Shown: positions 45,552 through 56,613, counted from the stretch's first letter. The stretch is DNA of 64,000 bases from Synaphobranchus kaupii (GCA_029718625.1 CM056378.1:63387027-63451026); one strand, 5' to 3'. A program made the numbers and translations. Notes: a model not told the origin generated them from the sequence alone.

Positions 45552-46064
45552 TAACGTTGTCATAAAATTTCTTCTTACCGTGAAAAACGACGACATCGGA
45601 CAGATGTTAAGGTAAATCTATCACCACGGCGGCACTTTCGAGTCAGCAATTATACCGGGAAATGCCCTCTTTGAAAACAAAAAACGAATGAATATAAAAA
45701 GGTTAGTCTGTTACTGCATACCCGTTTTTGCTAAAGCTGCATCATAGCTATGATAACACGGAGCTGTCAAAACTATAACACCACGGAAACCCTTTAAAAA
45801 AAACAAAATAAAAACCGTAGCTAGGCTACACGTAGCATATGGCTATGACAAATTAAGGACTAAACAAGCCACATTTTAGTTAATAAAACTCAAGTAAGTT
45901 AATTTAGATATCCAGTGAGCACAAGTGGCATACAGAACTAGTTTACTTTTTTTTTTAGCAGCATTTTTTTGTAAGTATAAACCGTCATTACCCAAAAACA
46001 TGGCTGAGGCTTCCTTTCATTCAGTTTTCTTTTGTACTAACTGACTGTTGTCCATTAAATTCAG

Positions 46065-46620
46065 CTGGATATGGCTCTCTGTCAGAAGCTGGACATCGAG
46101 AGGAACTTCTGCGCACCTTACCATCCACAGACCAGTGGATTGGTTGAAAGAATGAATTACAGTGACAAAGTAATGTGGACTTTACACTAAACTGACCTTG
46201 ACCCATTTACACCACTAAATGGTACTATAGTCACTGTGTTAAGTATTCTATTTTGGTATTGTATTAAGCAGTGTGATTTGGGTCACACATCGCAATCATA
46301 AGCTATGCTTTACAATCAAAATAGTATTTCATAATGTCAATATGTTTCAAAACTCTCACCAAATTGGTGGATGAGAATCCTTGGAACTGGGACCTCAGTG
46401 CAGCCATGTGTGGCTTGCGCACCAAAGTACAGATCACCACCAAGCACTCCCCATTCTACCTCATGTTCGACAGAGAAGCCAGATATCCATCTGAGGTCCC
46501 AGAGACTTTTGGAGTGAGTACCTAGGTCTCTACATTTCCTTCACTCTAACTTATAGCTAACAGCATTTTCTCTCAATTCAAGGTAGCTGAGAATATAGAG
46601 GAAATTGTGGCTACAAAAGT
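46065..46620 (+). pseudogene. Gypsy-integrase-like transposase, partial exons
   Basis: An exon after a TTCAG acceptor (46060-46064) reads ALCQKLDIERNFCAPYHPQT then SGLVERMN: the end of the integrase core with the catalytic Glu. It ends at a possible donor at 46170. A second stretch (46345-46513) reads TLTKLVDENPWNWDLSAAMC, then TTKHSPFYLMFDREARYPSE and VPETFG, closed by a GTGAGT donor. After an AATTCAG acceptor a third (46583-46617) reads VAENIEEIVATK. The intron-exon layout argues against a plain retroelement copy. The first two catalytic Asp regions are absent. No acceptor is clear for the middle exon. Confidence 0.65.
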
Positions 46621-46624
46621 TTAT

Positions 46625-46830
46625 AAGTACTAAAATGGACTATACTTTCTTAAAATAGGTGTAATAGCCTTTGAGCTTTATTGGACAGCACAGTTTAGAG
46701 ACAAGAGGAAAGGTCGGATAATCGATTCGAACCGACAATGTCGCAAAGAGCACGGGAATACTAGTTAGGCCGCGCTACAGGCTGTGCCACGGGGAGACAC
46801 GCCAGGAAGGCATACTTCGGCTCATACTTA
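46625..46830 (-). repeat. tRNA-derived SINE-like unit
   Basis: On the minus strand it reads GTGGCACAGCCTGTAGCGCG (A box) and TGTCGGTTCGAATCGAT (B box), then CCTCTTGTCTCTAAACTG and TGTCCAATAAAGC, like the arms at 41785-42000 and 42070-42240. It stands just outside the integrase exons, inside the inverted-repeat element. Confidence 0.6.
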
Positions 46831-47220
46831 AATAAATAAATCAAATAAATTGTATTTTTTTTAAAAATTGTTTGGTTTATACTTACAAAAAAATGCTGCT
46901 AAAAAAAGTAAACTAGTTCTGTATGCCACCATAGGCTACGTGTAGCCTAGCTACGGTTTTTATTTTGTTTTTTTTAAAGGGTTTCCGTGCTGTTATAGTT
47001 TTGACAGCTCTGCGTTATCATAGCTATGATGCAGCTTTAGCAAAAACATGCAGTAACAGACTAACCTTTTTATATTCATTCGTTTTTTGTTTTCAAAGAG
47101 GGCATTTCCCGGTACAATTGCTGACTTGTAGTGGAAGTGCCGCCGTGGTGATAGATTTACCTTAACATCTGTCCAATGTCGTCGTTTTTCACGGTAAGAA
47201 TAAATTTTATGACAACGTTA

Positions 47221-48670
47221 TAATCTGGGAACAAATTGAGTTGCCCCGGGATGCTCTAATGAGTAAGGTATTACCAAACAAAACAAATTAATTTCACGAA
47301 CTGCCTAAAAGTTGACTCAACTAGCCTACATTGGCTCCGGCGGATAGACCGCAGGCTAATACTTTTGCCCTTCCATGCACAGCGTCTGCCTTCAGTTTGT
47401 TTGTTGTCAGAATAACAATTCATCCAACAGAGCCACATTACCGAGTGCTTTATTTGTCCTCTTTAAAATAAATATTACGTGAGCTGTATCACTTACCCAG
47501 TCCCAGATAGCAAGGAAGCATTGAATCCTAAGCATCAGTATCGGTTGTCCACCAATTTTAAATGGTGGAGTCAACGTTCACTTTCTGATTGTAATGGTCA
47601 CTGATGTATTGGGTTGAAATGGAAACATTGTATCAATGTAGCTAATAACAACCAAATCTATCATACTGATGAATAATATTGATTTTGATCAGATTCATCA
47701 GAGGCGCGCATTCATTTTCAAATAAAAAACCGTTGTAATTATTCATTGCCTGTTTTCTGCTGTCGCTGCTGTAGGCTACGTCCATATACATCCTATAGGA
47801 CCTATACACTGTATGTAGCCTAGAGTACTGAAGTGACTAGTCACACTGGTTTCGGAAGTCAATTCCCCATTCATTTAGAGTGTAGACATTAACTAAAACT
47901 TACTTTTAAACCATTTCTAGTGACTATGTCTTACGTCAATTTCGTGGATTGTTCAATATAAAGCCTGTTCACAAACTATGTCGTTTTTCTGGACCAGCTT
48001 CGAGTATATTTTAGTATTTTTTTGTGAATATACCAGCGCTGGCCCTGTTTAAAAACTCGACGTCCCATAATTCCCTCCGGAAGAGCAGCGTTGCTTCCAA
48101 ACGTTGTCATAACGTTAGCCAGCAGTAGCACACAGCTCCTTTTTTAAACACTTTTTTCTAAGTTAGCTAGCTAGCTTGAAGGACTGAAAGGTAGAATTGC
48201 TTTATGTGGTTAACCATAGCGTAGTTTCTGACCTTGTCAGGCAGGCTTCTCAATTTAGCAATCTATTGTCTTCAGCGGCAGTACTCCCATCTGCCAAAAA
48301 TGTACAGACGGACGAGGTGATGATATCTTATTGGTCGAGAACCACCCGTGCGTTGAAGTACTGGATATGTAGTCCGCTAAAGTGGACTACAAGTCGAACT
48401 ACAATCATTAATCCATTACTTTAAAAAATAAAAATTGGAACATGCGATATATGGTCTTTATCCTTATACCACACAGGCTAATCCAGGAACGTTTCGGCTC
48501 ATTCTATTAATCAGATTTCAAGAAATAGACCGTTTCATGAGAATATTCAGTTGCTAGGGCAACGACTTCTTGGTCCAAGTAAACTTTCGGTGCGTCAGCT
48601 GATTCAATAACAACAACATTGAATCTGCGGTAAAATAGTCAAACGCTAGGAAGTCGGCTACCTTGTGAAA
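47221..48670. other. Upstream region of the THAP transposase; no gene
   Basis: I see no coding homology. This region should contain the left end of the ISL2EU element and the promoter of its transposase gene, but no inverted partner to the 54.2-54.4 kb side could be picked out by eye. A frame at 48197-48424 has no recognisable domain. Confidence 0.4.
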
Positions 48671-51392
48671 ATGTCAAAATTAACTTTGGGACCTTGTTGC
48701 TCGGTGGTGGGATGCTCCCTCAGGCCCGGAACAAACTTATTGTCTGAGATACGAGTCTTTCGGTTTCCTAAAGTAGCAGCTCAGCGCGATGCATGGATTG
48801 CTGCGCTGAAACGGGATGGATGGATACCAACGTCAAACTCCAGAGTCTGCAGCACTCACTTCATTACTGGTAAGTTTAGTCAAACAGAATTGTATTTATT
48901 TGGTTTAGCTAGCTAGCTAATTATTTACATAATTTTCTTAGCTAGAAAACATCATGTTAGATCCTGAATCAACTTCGGATGCGCTCGTGTTGTAACATTC
49001 AGCTTAACAGCGGCACAGACGTCATTACAGATTGTAGGCTTGCCTACTTTTAAATATCTTACTTTAGCTGCTGAAACGTAGGGGGAGACCTGTGGTGCAC
49101 ACACTTTTTGCTTATTTAAAAATATATATACAGATATTAGAGTAAGCATTTGTCACCCACAAACAATATACATGTCTTTGCTATAATTATAGACAGTGCT
49201 TGATCAAGGGGAATAGTTGGTTTGTGATAGCCTATCACTGAGCACCATTCCAAAGTGGATGGAAAGGCGCAGTTTTACAAAGGGTATCGTGCTTTTAAAT
49301 ACACTTTTTAACGGGGATGGAATCATCGTGCATCCCTCCTCAAATCGCCCCTTGATTAGAGACCATCAGTACAGTTCTATGATATTCCTGTCGATTACAA
49401 TTCAACCGAAAGTAGCGGAAGTGAAATGTTACAACTTGCAAGTAACTGTAACTGCTCAGGACACTTTGTAACATCGTCCGACAACGGCAAAAAACTACTA
49501 ACAACGGCGTAGTTTCTGTTTATTATTTTATCCATTTCTTTTTCTGTTTTTAGTTATATGTTGGACATGAAAATGCTCTTCTGTGAAGAACATTGGGTTG
49601 CAAACCATTCCTATATATAAAAAAAAAAAGTAATTATTATTATTATTAGTAGTAGTAGCTTGTACAACGTACTCCGTGCTATGCTAGTTGTACTCCTGCA
49701 TGGCTCACAGTTTCTGCTTGCTAGTGTAATGTGTCAAAACTAGCATAATCCACAAAACAATGATTTAAATACCATATGTTTGGAGTCTGTGTCATAAACA
49801 CATCATGAATTAATCTTAAAAACACTGGTGAAAAAAAAATTTCTTGCATGGTGCTAAAAAAAAGAAGAAAATCCCATATTTAAACTTGCCCCGCATTAGT
49901 GTTTGTGCCCGGTCTTCCCTGCGCATGTGTGTTTGTGAGTGTGTGTGACTTGCAGGGGGGCTGGTTTTGTGGACCAGCTGCCTCGTCTTGTGTTGGAATT
50001 GAATACTGTTGGACACTGATTATCCCATAAATAGCTCAATAACTTGATGTTAATAACAAAAATAGATTCTTCTCAGCCAGTCATTAATTGAACCTGGCTT
50101 GATTGAAAACAACCTGTTGTTATCCACTAACTGCTTAATAAATGTTAAGTTGGTGTCTCATTATGTACATTGCTTTTTTCATTTTTAGGCAGGCCATCAG
50201 ATGACCCACTACACCCCGACTATGCACCCTCCAGGCTTCCTCATAGACCTGTGAAGGCCAATGGAATGGAGAGGTACAACAGGTCTAAGGGCAGAAGATC
50301 AGTAGCCATACAGCCTGAAGAAGAGGAGGTGGAGATGACAGAGGTGATCCATTCTGAATGCAACAACGATCAAGATCCCAAACATCAGAATATTTTGATT
50401 GGAACAGACCTGAGCATGAGCGACATTGAAGAGCTACAAAAAGAAAATGCTTCCATAAAAAAGCACATAAAGTCACTCGAAGCAAAGCTACAAGAACTTC
50501 AAGACGAAACATCCAAGTCCACTGTATATGATCTGCATGATGACAAGAAAATTAAGTTCTTCACTGGCCTTCCCTCAGCAGCTGTGTTTTTCACATTGTT
50601 GACCTACCTCACAACTGCCTGGATCCCCAAGACCTCCACACTGTCACCTGAAAATCAGTTCTTTCTGGTATTAATGAAGCTACGCCTGGGTCTGACTCAC
50701 AGACACCTGGCATACCAATTCAAGTGCAGCTATGGGACTGTCTCAGCCATTTTTCATGACTGGCTGGAGATCATGTCACACCGTTTGCAGTGCCTCATAC
50801 ACTGGCCATCTCAAGAAGACCTACGCAAGAATATACCACCGCTGTTCCAGAACCCACCCTTCAATAGAGTGAGATGCATCATTGACTGTAGTGAAGTCTT
50901 CATTGAGCGACCAACCACACTCAGTGCCAGGGCACTAACATATTCAAATTATAAATCCCACAACACCATCAAATTTCTTATTGGAATAAGTCCCACAGGA
51001 GCAGTCACATTTGTCTCAAAAGCTTGGGGTGGGCGTGTCAGTGATAAGGTAATCACACAAAGATCTAGGAAGTGGGAGACGTAGTACTAGATGACAGAGG
51101 CTTCACCTTTCCTGAATACTTTGCCACAAAAGGTGTACAGCTCCTCGTACCTGCTTCCACACGTGGCAAAACACAACTGACAGGACTGGAGGTGTCAAGA
51201 TCTCGACAGATGTCACGGGCAAGAATACATGTTGAAAGGGCTATCGGCAGAGTGAAGAACTTCCACATACTGCACAATACCCTGCCAATCAGCATGATGA
51301 GGCGTCGTGACAGGGACAGCCAGGCCACAATTGACAAGCTATTACTTGTATGTTGTGCTTTATGTAATCTGGATAAACCCCTTGTGCATTAG
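48671..51392 (+). CDS. THAP-domain DDE transposase (one frameshift)
   Basis: Exon 1 (48671-48869) starts MSKLTLGPCCSVVGCSLRPG and carries the THAP zinc finger: CCSVVGC, FRFPK, W, and RVCSTHF, the C2CH ligands. A GTAAGT donor at 48870 and a TTTTTAG acceptor ending 50188 join ITG to RPSDDPLHPDYAPS, restoring the end of the THAP fold in frame. Exon 2 (50189 on) has a coiled coil (DIEELQKENASIKKHIKSLE), then an HTH (HRHLAYQFKCSYGTVSAIFH) and a DDE_Tnp_4-type core: RCIIDCSEVFIERP (first Asp), YSNYKSHNTIKFLIG, GGRVSDK, VVLDDRGF (second Asp), RIHVERAIGRVKNFHIL (Glu). A small deletion and frameshift at about 51055-51075 separates GGRVSDK from GDVVLDD; the frame then runs to the stop at 51392. It would bind and cut the element's ends in the nucleus. 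Confidence 0.85.
48870..50188 (+). other. Intron 1 of the THAP transposase gene
   Basis: GTAAGT at the start and a pyrimidine-rich CTTTTTTCATTTTTAG at the end support a 1.3-kb intron with matching phase (one base of Gly in exon 1). Inside I see no gene; an ATT/AGT-rich run lies at 49634-49660 and a frame at 49217-49471 has no homology. Confidence 0.75.
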
Positions 51393-51825
51393 ATGTGGAG
51401 GTGGAAATGCAACTGAAAATGTCCACACAATTCAATATTTTCTTCAACAATAGGTTTTTATATTGTTCCAAAGAGCATGTACAAAGGAACTATTGGTACA
51501 AATGTTTGTAATATTAATTTACTAATGTAATTATTAGTAAAGACATACTTATGACAAAAACACAGTGTCATTGTGTCTTTTCCAACAACTTTATAAGTGT
51601 GTGGTTTAGTTCTCTCTTCCCCTTTAATGATATTGGTGTAGACTGTGGTTGTTTGGGTAACTTAGTGTCATTTGGGATTGTTTCAGGTACTGTGGGGTTA
51701 TTTTAGTGCGAATAATAGGACCTGATTCGGTCTGAGATCTGTTTTAGATGGTATGTAGACCCTTTTTTTCTGGAAACAAATCCCACTTCCTAGTCTTTGT
51801 ATCAGTGTAATAATCACTGTGCTGC

Positions 51826-54132
51826 CTATGAGCACTGCAAACACAGCCACTGACCACTGGGATGCCTCCTCAGACCCACACATTGTAAATGGTAGGCTCT
51901 GTGACACACATTGCACTGAGTCACATTTGTCTTTCTGAAACCTTTACACACACATGTTGTGTGGGCAAGCTCAAACATACTGTGGAGCTTGTGTGTGCAT
52001 ATTTCACGCAAAATGTGTTGTCTGTAAAATGAATCCAATTTGGGCTGGACCTGTGCCCAGTATACCTCAGAGAACAGTATTTGCTGGATGTGGCAGTCCC
52101 TAGTGGTCCAGACTACAAAATATGCCGATTCCATTTTGCATAGTGCCATTTGTCCCTGCACCTGGGCAAAGTACACGTGGTCCTTTTTAAGGTCCTTGTT
52201 GGGACCGAGGCAGAAGTCTGTCTTTGTTGCAGCCTTGCTTATTGTCATGTCAGCATATTTTGCTGGACATTTAATCTCCAGAACTGAAGGAGGGCAACAG
52301 GCACATCGCACAATTCCATCAGGGCTAGCCCCCAAGTGTGGGCACAAGGGATCAACTACCAAGCCAACATCCTCAACTACAAGTGCTCTGTGATTGGCCT
52401 CTTCAAGTGAGATAAATGTCTCCTTGGCTAGCTTCTCATTGTCCTTGCCCCAAAGAAGTGCTGTTGTGGCTTTGGTTAATGTATAGCCCATGATATCACA
52501 CACAACACTAGTTTGAGCTGTCCTGCACTTAAACACCCGGCCAAAGCGACTGGCTGTTATTCTACCCTGCCTTTGCTCACACCAAAGGCTACTTAATGAC
52601 TGATTAACCGTATTCTTTTGTAACTCTAAACAGTTACAGGGGTCAAACAGTGTGGGGATGCTCTCCATTACCTGGTCAAGCTCTCTCTCTAGATCTGATT
52701 GAGGGAGACTATTATACCTTTCATTAAATCAATTGGTAAGTGGCTTTGGTATTAGAGCTGCCTCATTTTCATTTACAGGAACTGTCCCTGTTTCATCTTC
52801 CACCTCCCTGGAAGGAGTTGACACTGCTGCCGTTTCCCTGTACTCCACTGCACTCCAAGCCAGTGCCTCCTGCACTGCACTCACTATCTCCCTGTCAGTC
52901 TGGTAGTAATCTGCCTGCCTCTCACTCTCTGATGCTGTGTCAGTGTCACTGTTGCAGCTCATGACAGTAAACAATGCACAGTCTGGAACATCCTCCTACA
53001 GTGGAAAATATAGAAATGGCATACATCTTTCTTATTGATGCATTGATTGGTGTCTTGATGTTTTGTATAAATTGTCTTAAAAAAACATTTAGTATGCCTA
53101 CTTTGATTTAAGTTTACCTTCAAGACTCTAAAAAGCTGTCTTGGTGAGACCTGCACTGGCACAGTGGGGGGTTGCATTTGAGGATGTTGCCGATGCTTCA
53201 TTGGCTTAGAAAATTCTATTTCACAGACTGGTTTGGGATTAATCTAAAATGAGACAATCAGATATTATTTATTTATTCTTTAACCTTTTTTTGAGGTTAG
53301 ACAGTAAAGACAAATGCTAACTACTCTTGCCCTCATATAGATAAGCACATACAGAGGACATATTATAATGAACCTCTTCTCTAGCACCACCTTTTTTAAC
53401 ACAAGGTTAATACATTATATGAACAGTTATAATTATTTGTTTGTATGGCATTACAAGCGTTGGCTGTTTTGGCTGATTGACTATGCAGTTCACCTGTTTA
53501 TTTGTCCGTAACCACACACAAGGCTCAGAGGTAGCTGATGGTGCAGTCAGTCCCTCTTTGACGCACTGCTCTACATACACCAATACTGCTGCGACGTGAC
53601 TGCAGACTTCACCAAGTCTAACAAAGTAACCAAGATATATCATTAGGAGCTAACGTTAGTTAACAACTATAGACAAGCTGTTGACAATCGCTCTCGATGT
53701 GCTAACTTACCCTGCCATGCAAGTGCAATGCCCACTAAGGACGTCGCCCTCCTTTCTGGCGATAAACCAAGCAGCATAGCTTTTGCTAAGAGTTTGGCTG
53801 GCCTCGACTTCCCCATACACAATACAAATCCCAGTGCCATCGGCGTAGGAGCTTATATTGGTAACCTTTCCGCTGACAAAATAATTGTATGCGTCCAAGC
53901 TACGATACGCCTTCACTGCTTCTCTTGTGTAAACACAATCGGTGTCCACAAGGTAGTGGTAGACATCGGGATAAGTGACCTCTGGAAACGCTTTGACGTC
54001 ATTCGTAAAAAAAGTCTGTCTAACTGCTTTGTTAAGTGGATCAGGTAAAGAAATGTCCGAATTTATTGTAAGCTTCTGTATATATCTAGACTGTTCTGCA
54101 TTTGGGAGGCTCAAGAAATAGCTGCTTGTCAA
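51826..54132 (-). CDS. SWIM zinc finger-YqaJ nuclease-PHD protein (one stop)
   Basis: Four exons on the minus strand: to 53711, 53617-53494, 53243-53118 and 52995-51826. All three introns have GT-AG ends, and exon lengths 124 and 126 keep phase. The first exon ends SGHCTCMAG and the second begins LGEVCSHV, so a SWIM finger (C-x-C...C-x-H) is made by splicing. The last exon carries the YqaJ core: RITASRFG, GASPDG, LEIKCP and YFAQVQGQMALCK, the D...E-x-K plan of lambda-exonuclease-like enzymes. It closes with a PHD-like finger (C-x-C, CNVC, YHLQC, WLCLQC). A TGA at 52729-52731 interrupts the last exon; CGA to TGA would explain it. The start is not settled: 54132 is the limit of the open frame, and an ATG at 54194 is in another frame. 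A role in processing transposon DNA is inferred. Confidence 0.85.
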
Positions 54133-54399
54133 CGTTGGTTAGTTATGTTGGCCAGCTAGCTACCGTTAGCTATATCTTCACCGGATGTTGACATGGACCA
54201 AAATAAGTCGCGCATGCTACTGCAGTAGCAACGAATGTCTCAGTTGAGCAAAAAGGTCCCGCCTACGCAAAGGAGTTAAACAAGTTACTACGACGAGGGT
54301 GATGTAGGCAAATAAACAAAACAAGACCTAACAGCAAAGCATATTTGTAGCTAATGCTAATTTAGCTCAAATAGGACGACGAAGAAGACGAGCAAGCTA

Positions 54400-54726
54400 T
54401 AACGTAACATTGTAAAACAAAAATCTTCTTACCATGAAAATAAAAATCTAACTTTTTTTTCAGGGTTTCCGTGCTGTTATAGTTTTGAAAGCTTGTCGCT
54501 ATGATGGCTATGATTCAGGTTAGGCAAAAACGGGTAGGCTATGCTGTAACAACATTGCCTTTTTCTTTCCTTTTTTTTGTTTTCAAAGAGGGTAACATTA
54601 TTGCCGATATAATTGCTGACTTGTGTTGTGGCGAAAGTGCCATTGTGGAAACAGATTTCCCTGACATCTATCTGAGAATGTAGAGTCGGGATTTCCACGG
54701 TAAGAAGACCTTTTATGACAACGTTA
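54400..54726 (+). mobile_element. Short MITE related to the 45-47 kb arms
   Basis: The left end AACGTAACATTGTAAAA with CTTCTTACCATG is mirrored by the right end (CACGGTAAGAAG, TTTTATGACAACGTTA). The interior (GGGTTTCCGTGCTGTTATAG, GCTATGATGGCTATGATTCA, GTGGCGAAAGTGCCA) matches the right arm of 45552-47220. It is a deletion derivative consisting of one arm plus a short inverted left end. Confidence 0.68.
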
Positions 54727-54739
54727 GCTAATGACAGCA

Positions 54740-56613
54740 AGCAAGCCAATTGTATCTATCTAGCTTACATTAGCATTACGTTAGTTAGCAAGAAAACTAT
54801 ATTAGAACCTAGCTTAGCTATTGAGCCAGTTTATAGTCTCTTTCTGTCTCTGAGGAGGAGAAAATGCTTTGACGTGAGCAGAATGGCTGGGCCATTGAGG
54901 TGAGTCATGTTTTCTTGTTAACATAACAAAGTGTACCTTAACCTAAAGGCTAAGACCATTGCACTATTGTGTGAATAAATCCTGCATGAACACAATTCTG
55001 ATCATTCTATTTTCCTGTCCTCTAACTATTCTCCTGTTCTAATCATCTCATCTATTTTCTATTTTATTCTCTGTCTCTTTCAGTTATGTCAAGAACAATT
55101 GCTACCACTCATCCACCTATACCTGTATACCCATCTTTTGGTAAGTACTGTATGTGTCAGTTTTGGGGGCTGCTGCTCAAAGTTGAAATTCTGAATTCAC
55201 TGGGGTTCTGTTCAAGTCTTTGCTATGTGTGCACAGGCACCTTGTAATATCTCTCTTTATTACTGAGAAATGCTGTGAGTGAGCTGACTAGCTGGGTCAT
55301 GGAGGTGAGTGTCATGTTTTCTTGTTGACAAAGTACATATGCACACTCTCTCCCTCACTCTGCGTGCGGATTAATGACATTGTTTTTGAGACAAAACATC
55401 TGCCTTGCTAGCCAATGGGAGAGCCAGTTTATCTTGTGAGCTCATTGCATTAAATGCTGCAAGAACGACTGGCGCTTTCTGTTAATGTTTTAAAAATACT
55501 GCAGCGCTCCCTTCTCTGTGTAATATTTTGGTGTTTATTTTTCAGTCGGAGTACAATCCTTCTGTGCGAGCTGTGAGCTCGCAGCTCCCAGCATGTACCG
55601 CACCTTGCAGTTCGCTGGCAGCTCCCATCTCGCAGTGTTTTTTTTGTTTTTTTTTGTACCTTTTGTTCAGGGAGTGTTGGAAGATGCAAAGGTTAACGTT
55701 ACAATATCTTTTATGTTTATATTTTTTTGTCAAGAGACCATTATAAAATGTGCATTTGGCATATTGACTCGTCTTCTGGATGTGTAAAAGATTGAATATT
55801 CACGTAATTAAAGTGTTTACGTTGTAGGATCAGTATTTTTTTAATTGCAAAGACGATTGCATTGAATACAAAAACGGCATTGACATTCACTCAATATCCA
55901 AGGGTATGACAAAACAAAGGATAGCCTACAGTAAAAAAATTTATAATATAAACTAAAATACAGCAATAAGGGTAATTCAAACAACAGTATTTAAGTAGCC
56001 GGGTGGTAAATAAAATATATTCCCCACAGGAAAAGCTACAATGGGACAATATTTTTTGTTCAGAAAAAGGGTTAAAACTAATCTACCTAACTAAAAAGAA
56101 TTTATGTTCATTTATGTTTATTTTGAAAGCTGTGTACAAAGTAATACAGGAAATGTAATGGAGGAAGCCAAATAATCAGATACGTTTGTACAGCAGATGG
56201 CGCTTTTTGGAAAAGGTTAAATTTGCGATTGAAAAATAATTGTCAACCTCATTGTGCGAGTGGATTGCATTGTCCTAAAACCGGAGTTCAAATCTAGTAG
56301 GCTACTTTGTGTTGGAAGGATTTGAAATTGTAAGCCCACTGCCGTATTATATACGGTATTTTTGTCGATGCTATTAGCCTAAAATGTTTGGCCTATGTTT
56401 TGCATTGTATTTTCTAGCGTAGCTTCTGCGGTAATGCATCTGTGAGCATACCTTGGCAAATTTAGGTTTGTTTTATATACTGAAGCTATACTTAATAGCC
56501 AATTTTGATAGTCTACAAATTATCTACACTAAAGCATCAGTGTAGCATTACACAAATAAAATAATAAATAAGCGTGTCCTACATAACCTACGGGTACATA
56601 ATTCCACAGGCTA
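54740..56613. other. No gene recognised; local duplications
   Basis: AT-rich DNA. A roughly 60-bp block ending GTCATGTTTTCTTGTT occurs at about 54862-54922 and about 55268-55327. A G/C-rich block at 55549-55640 pairs with 63009-63118 (separate entry). TTTTTT/GTTTTT runs lie at 55630-55660. Frames at 55450-55787 have no domain. Confidence 0.4.
55549..55640 (+). repeat. GAGCTG-rich block, inverted partner at 63009-63118
   Basis: CAATCCTTCTGTGCGAGCTG then TGAGCTCGCAGCTCCCAG, and CTTGCAGTTCGCTGGCAGCT, match the complement of 63009-63118, which reads CAATCCTTCTGTGCAAGCTG and onwards. The block is built of short GAGCTGCGAGCTG-type words. Confidence 0.6.

Larger units (their letters stand above)
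45552..47220. mobile_element. Inverted-repeat element with GIN/Ginger-type integrase exons
   Basis: The left end AACGTTGTCATAAAATTTCT at 45553 is mirrored by the right end (TTTTATGACAACGTTA, ending 47220). The arms run about 300-450 bp (left 45552-46010, right about 46860-47220), including a perfect ATCATAGCTATGAT palindrome in the right arm. Between them are integrase-like exons (46065-46620) and a minus-strand tRNA-SINE-like unit (about 46625-46830). Long inverted ends round a Gypsy-integrase-like gene are the plan of Ginger DNA transposons. Only the integrase C-terminal half remains. The target duplication is unclear (TA possible). Confidence 0.6.
48671..54194. mobile_element. ISL2EU-type DNA transposon with two convergent genes
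   Basis: A THAP-DDE transposase gene on the plus strand and a SWIM-YqaJ-PHD gene on the minus strand meet tail to tail with about 430 bp between stops (51392 and 51826). The pairing of a THAP-type DDE transposase with a YqaJ nuclease is, to my knowledge of transposon families, the mark of the ISL2EU (formerly IS4EU) superfamily. Both genes keep clean introns and long open frames. The listed limits are those of the genes; terminal inverted repeats must lie within about 47.2-48.6 kb and 54.2-54.4 kb and were not resolved. Confidence 0.75.

Noticed and set aside
46065..46620. Host GIN gene
   Set aside because: Possible, but inverted repeats enclose it and two thirds of the protein are missing, so a mobile element remnant is preferred.
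51055..51076. A 20-nt GTAATC...CTAG intron that might rejoin the transposase frame
   Set aside because: Too short for a vertebrate intron, and it would also drop conserved residues. A deletion with frameshift is simpler.
47221..54399. Terminal inverted repeats of the ISL2EU element
   Set aside because: I compared the left (47.2-48.6 kb) and right (54.2-54.4 kb) flanks by eye and found no convincing pair, so I did not annotate ends.
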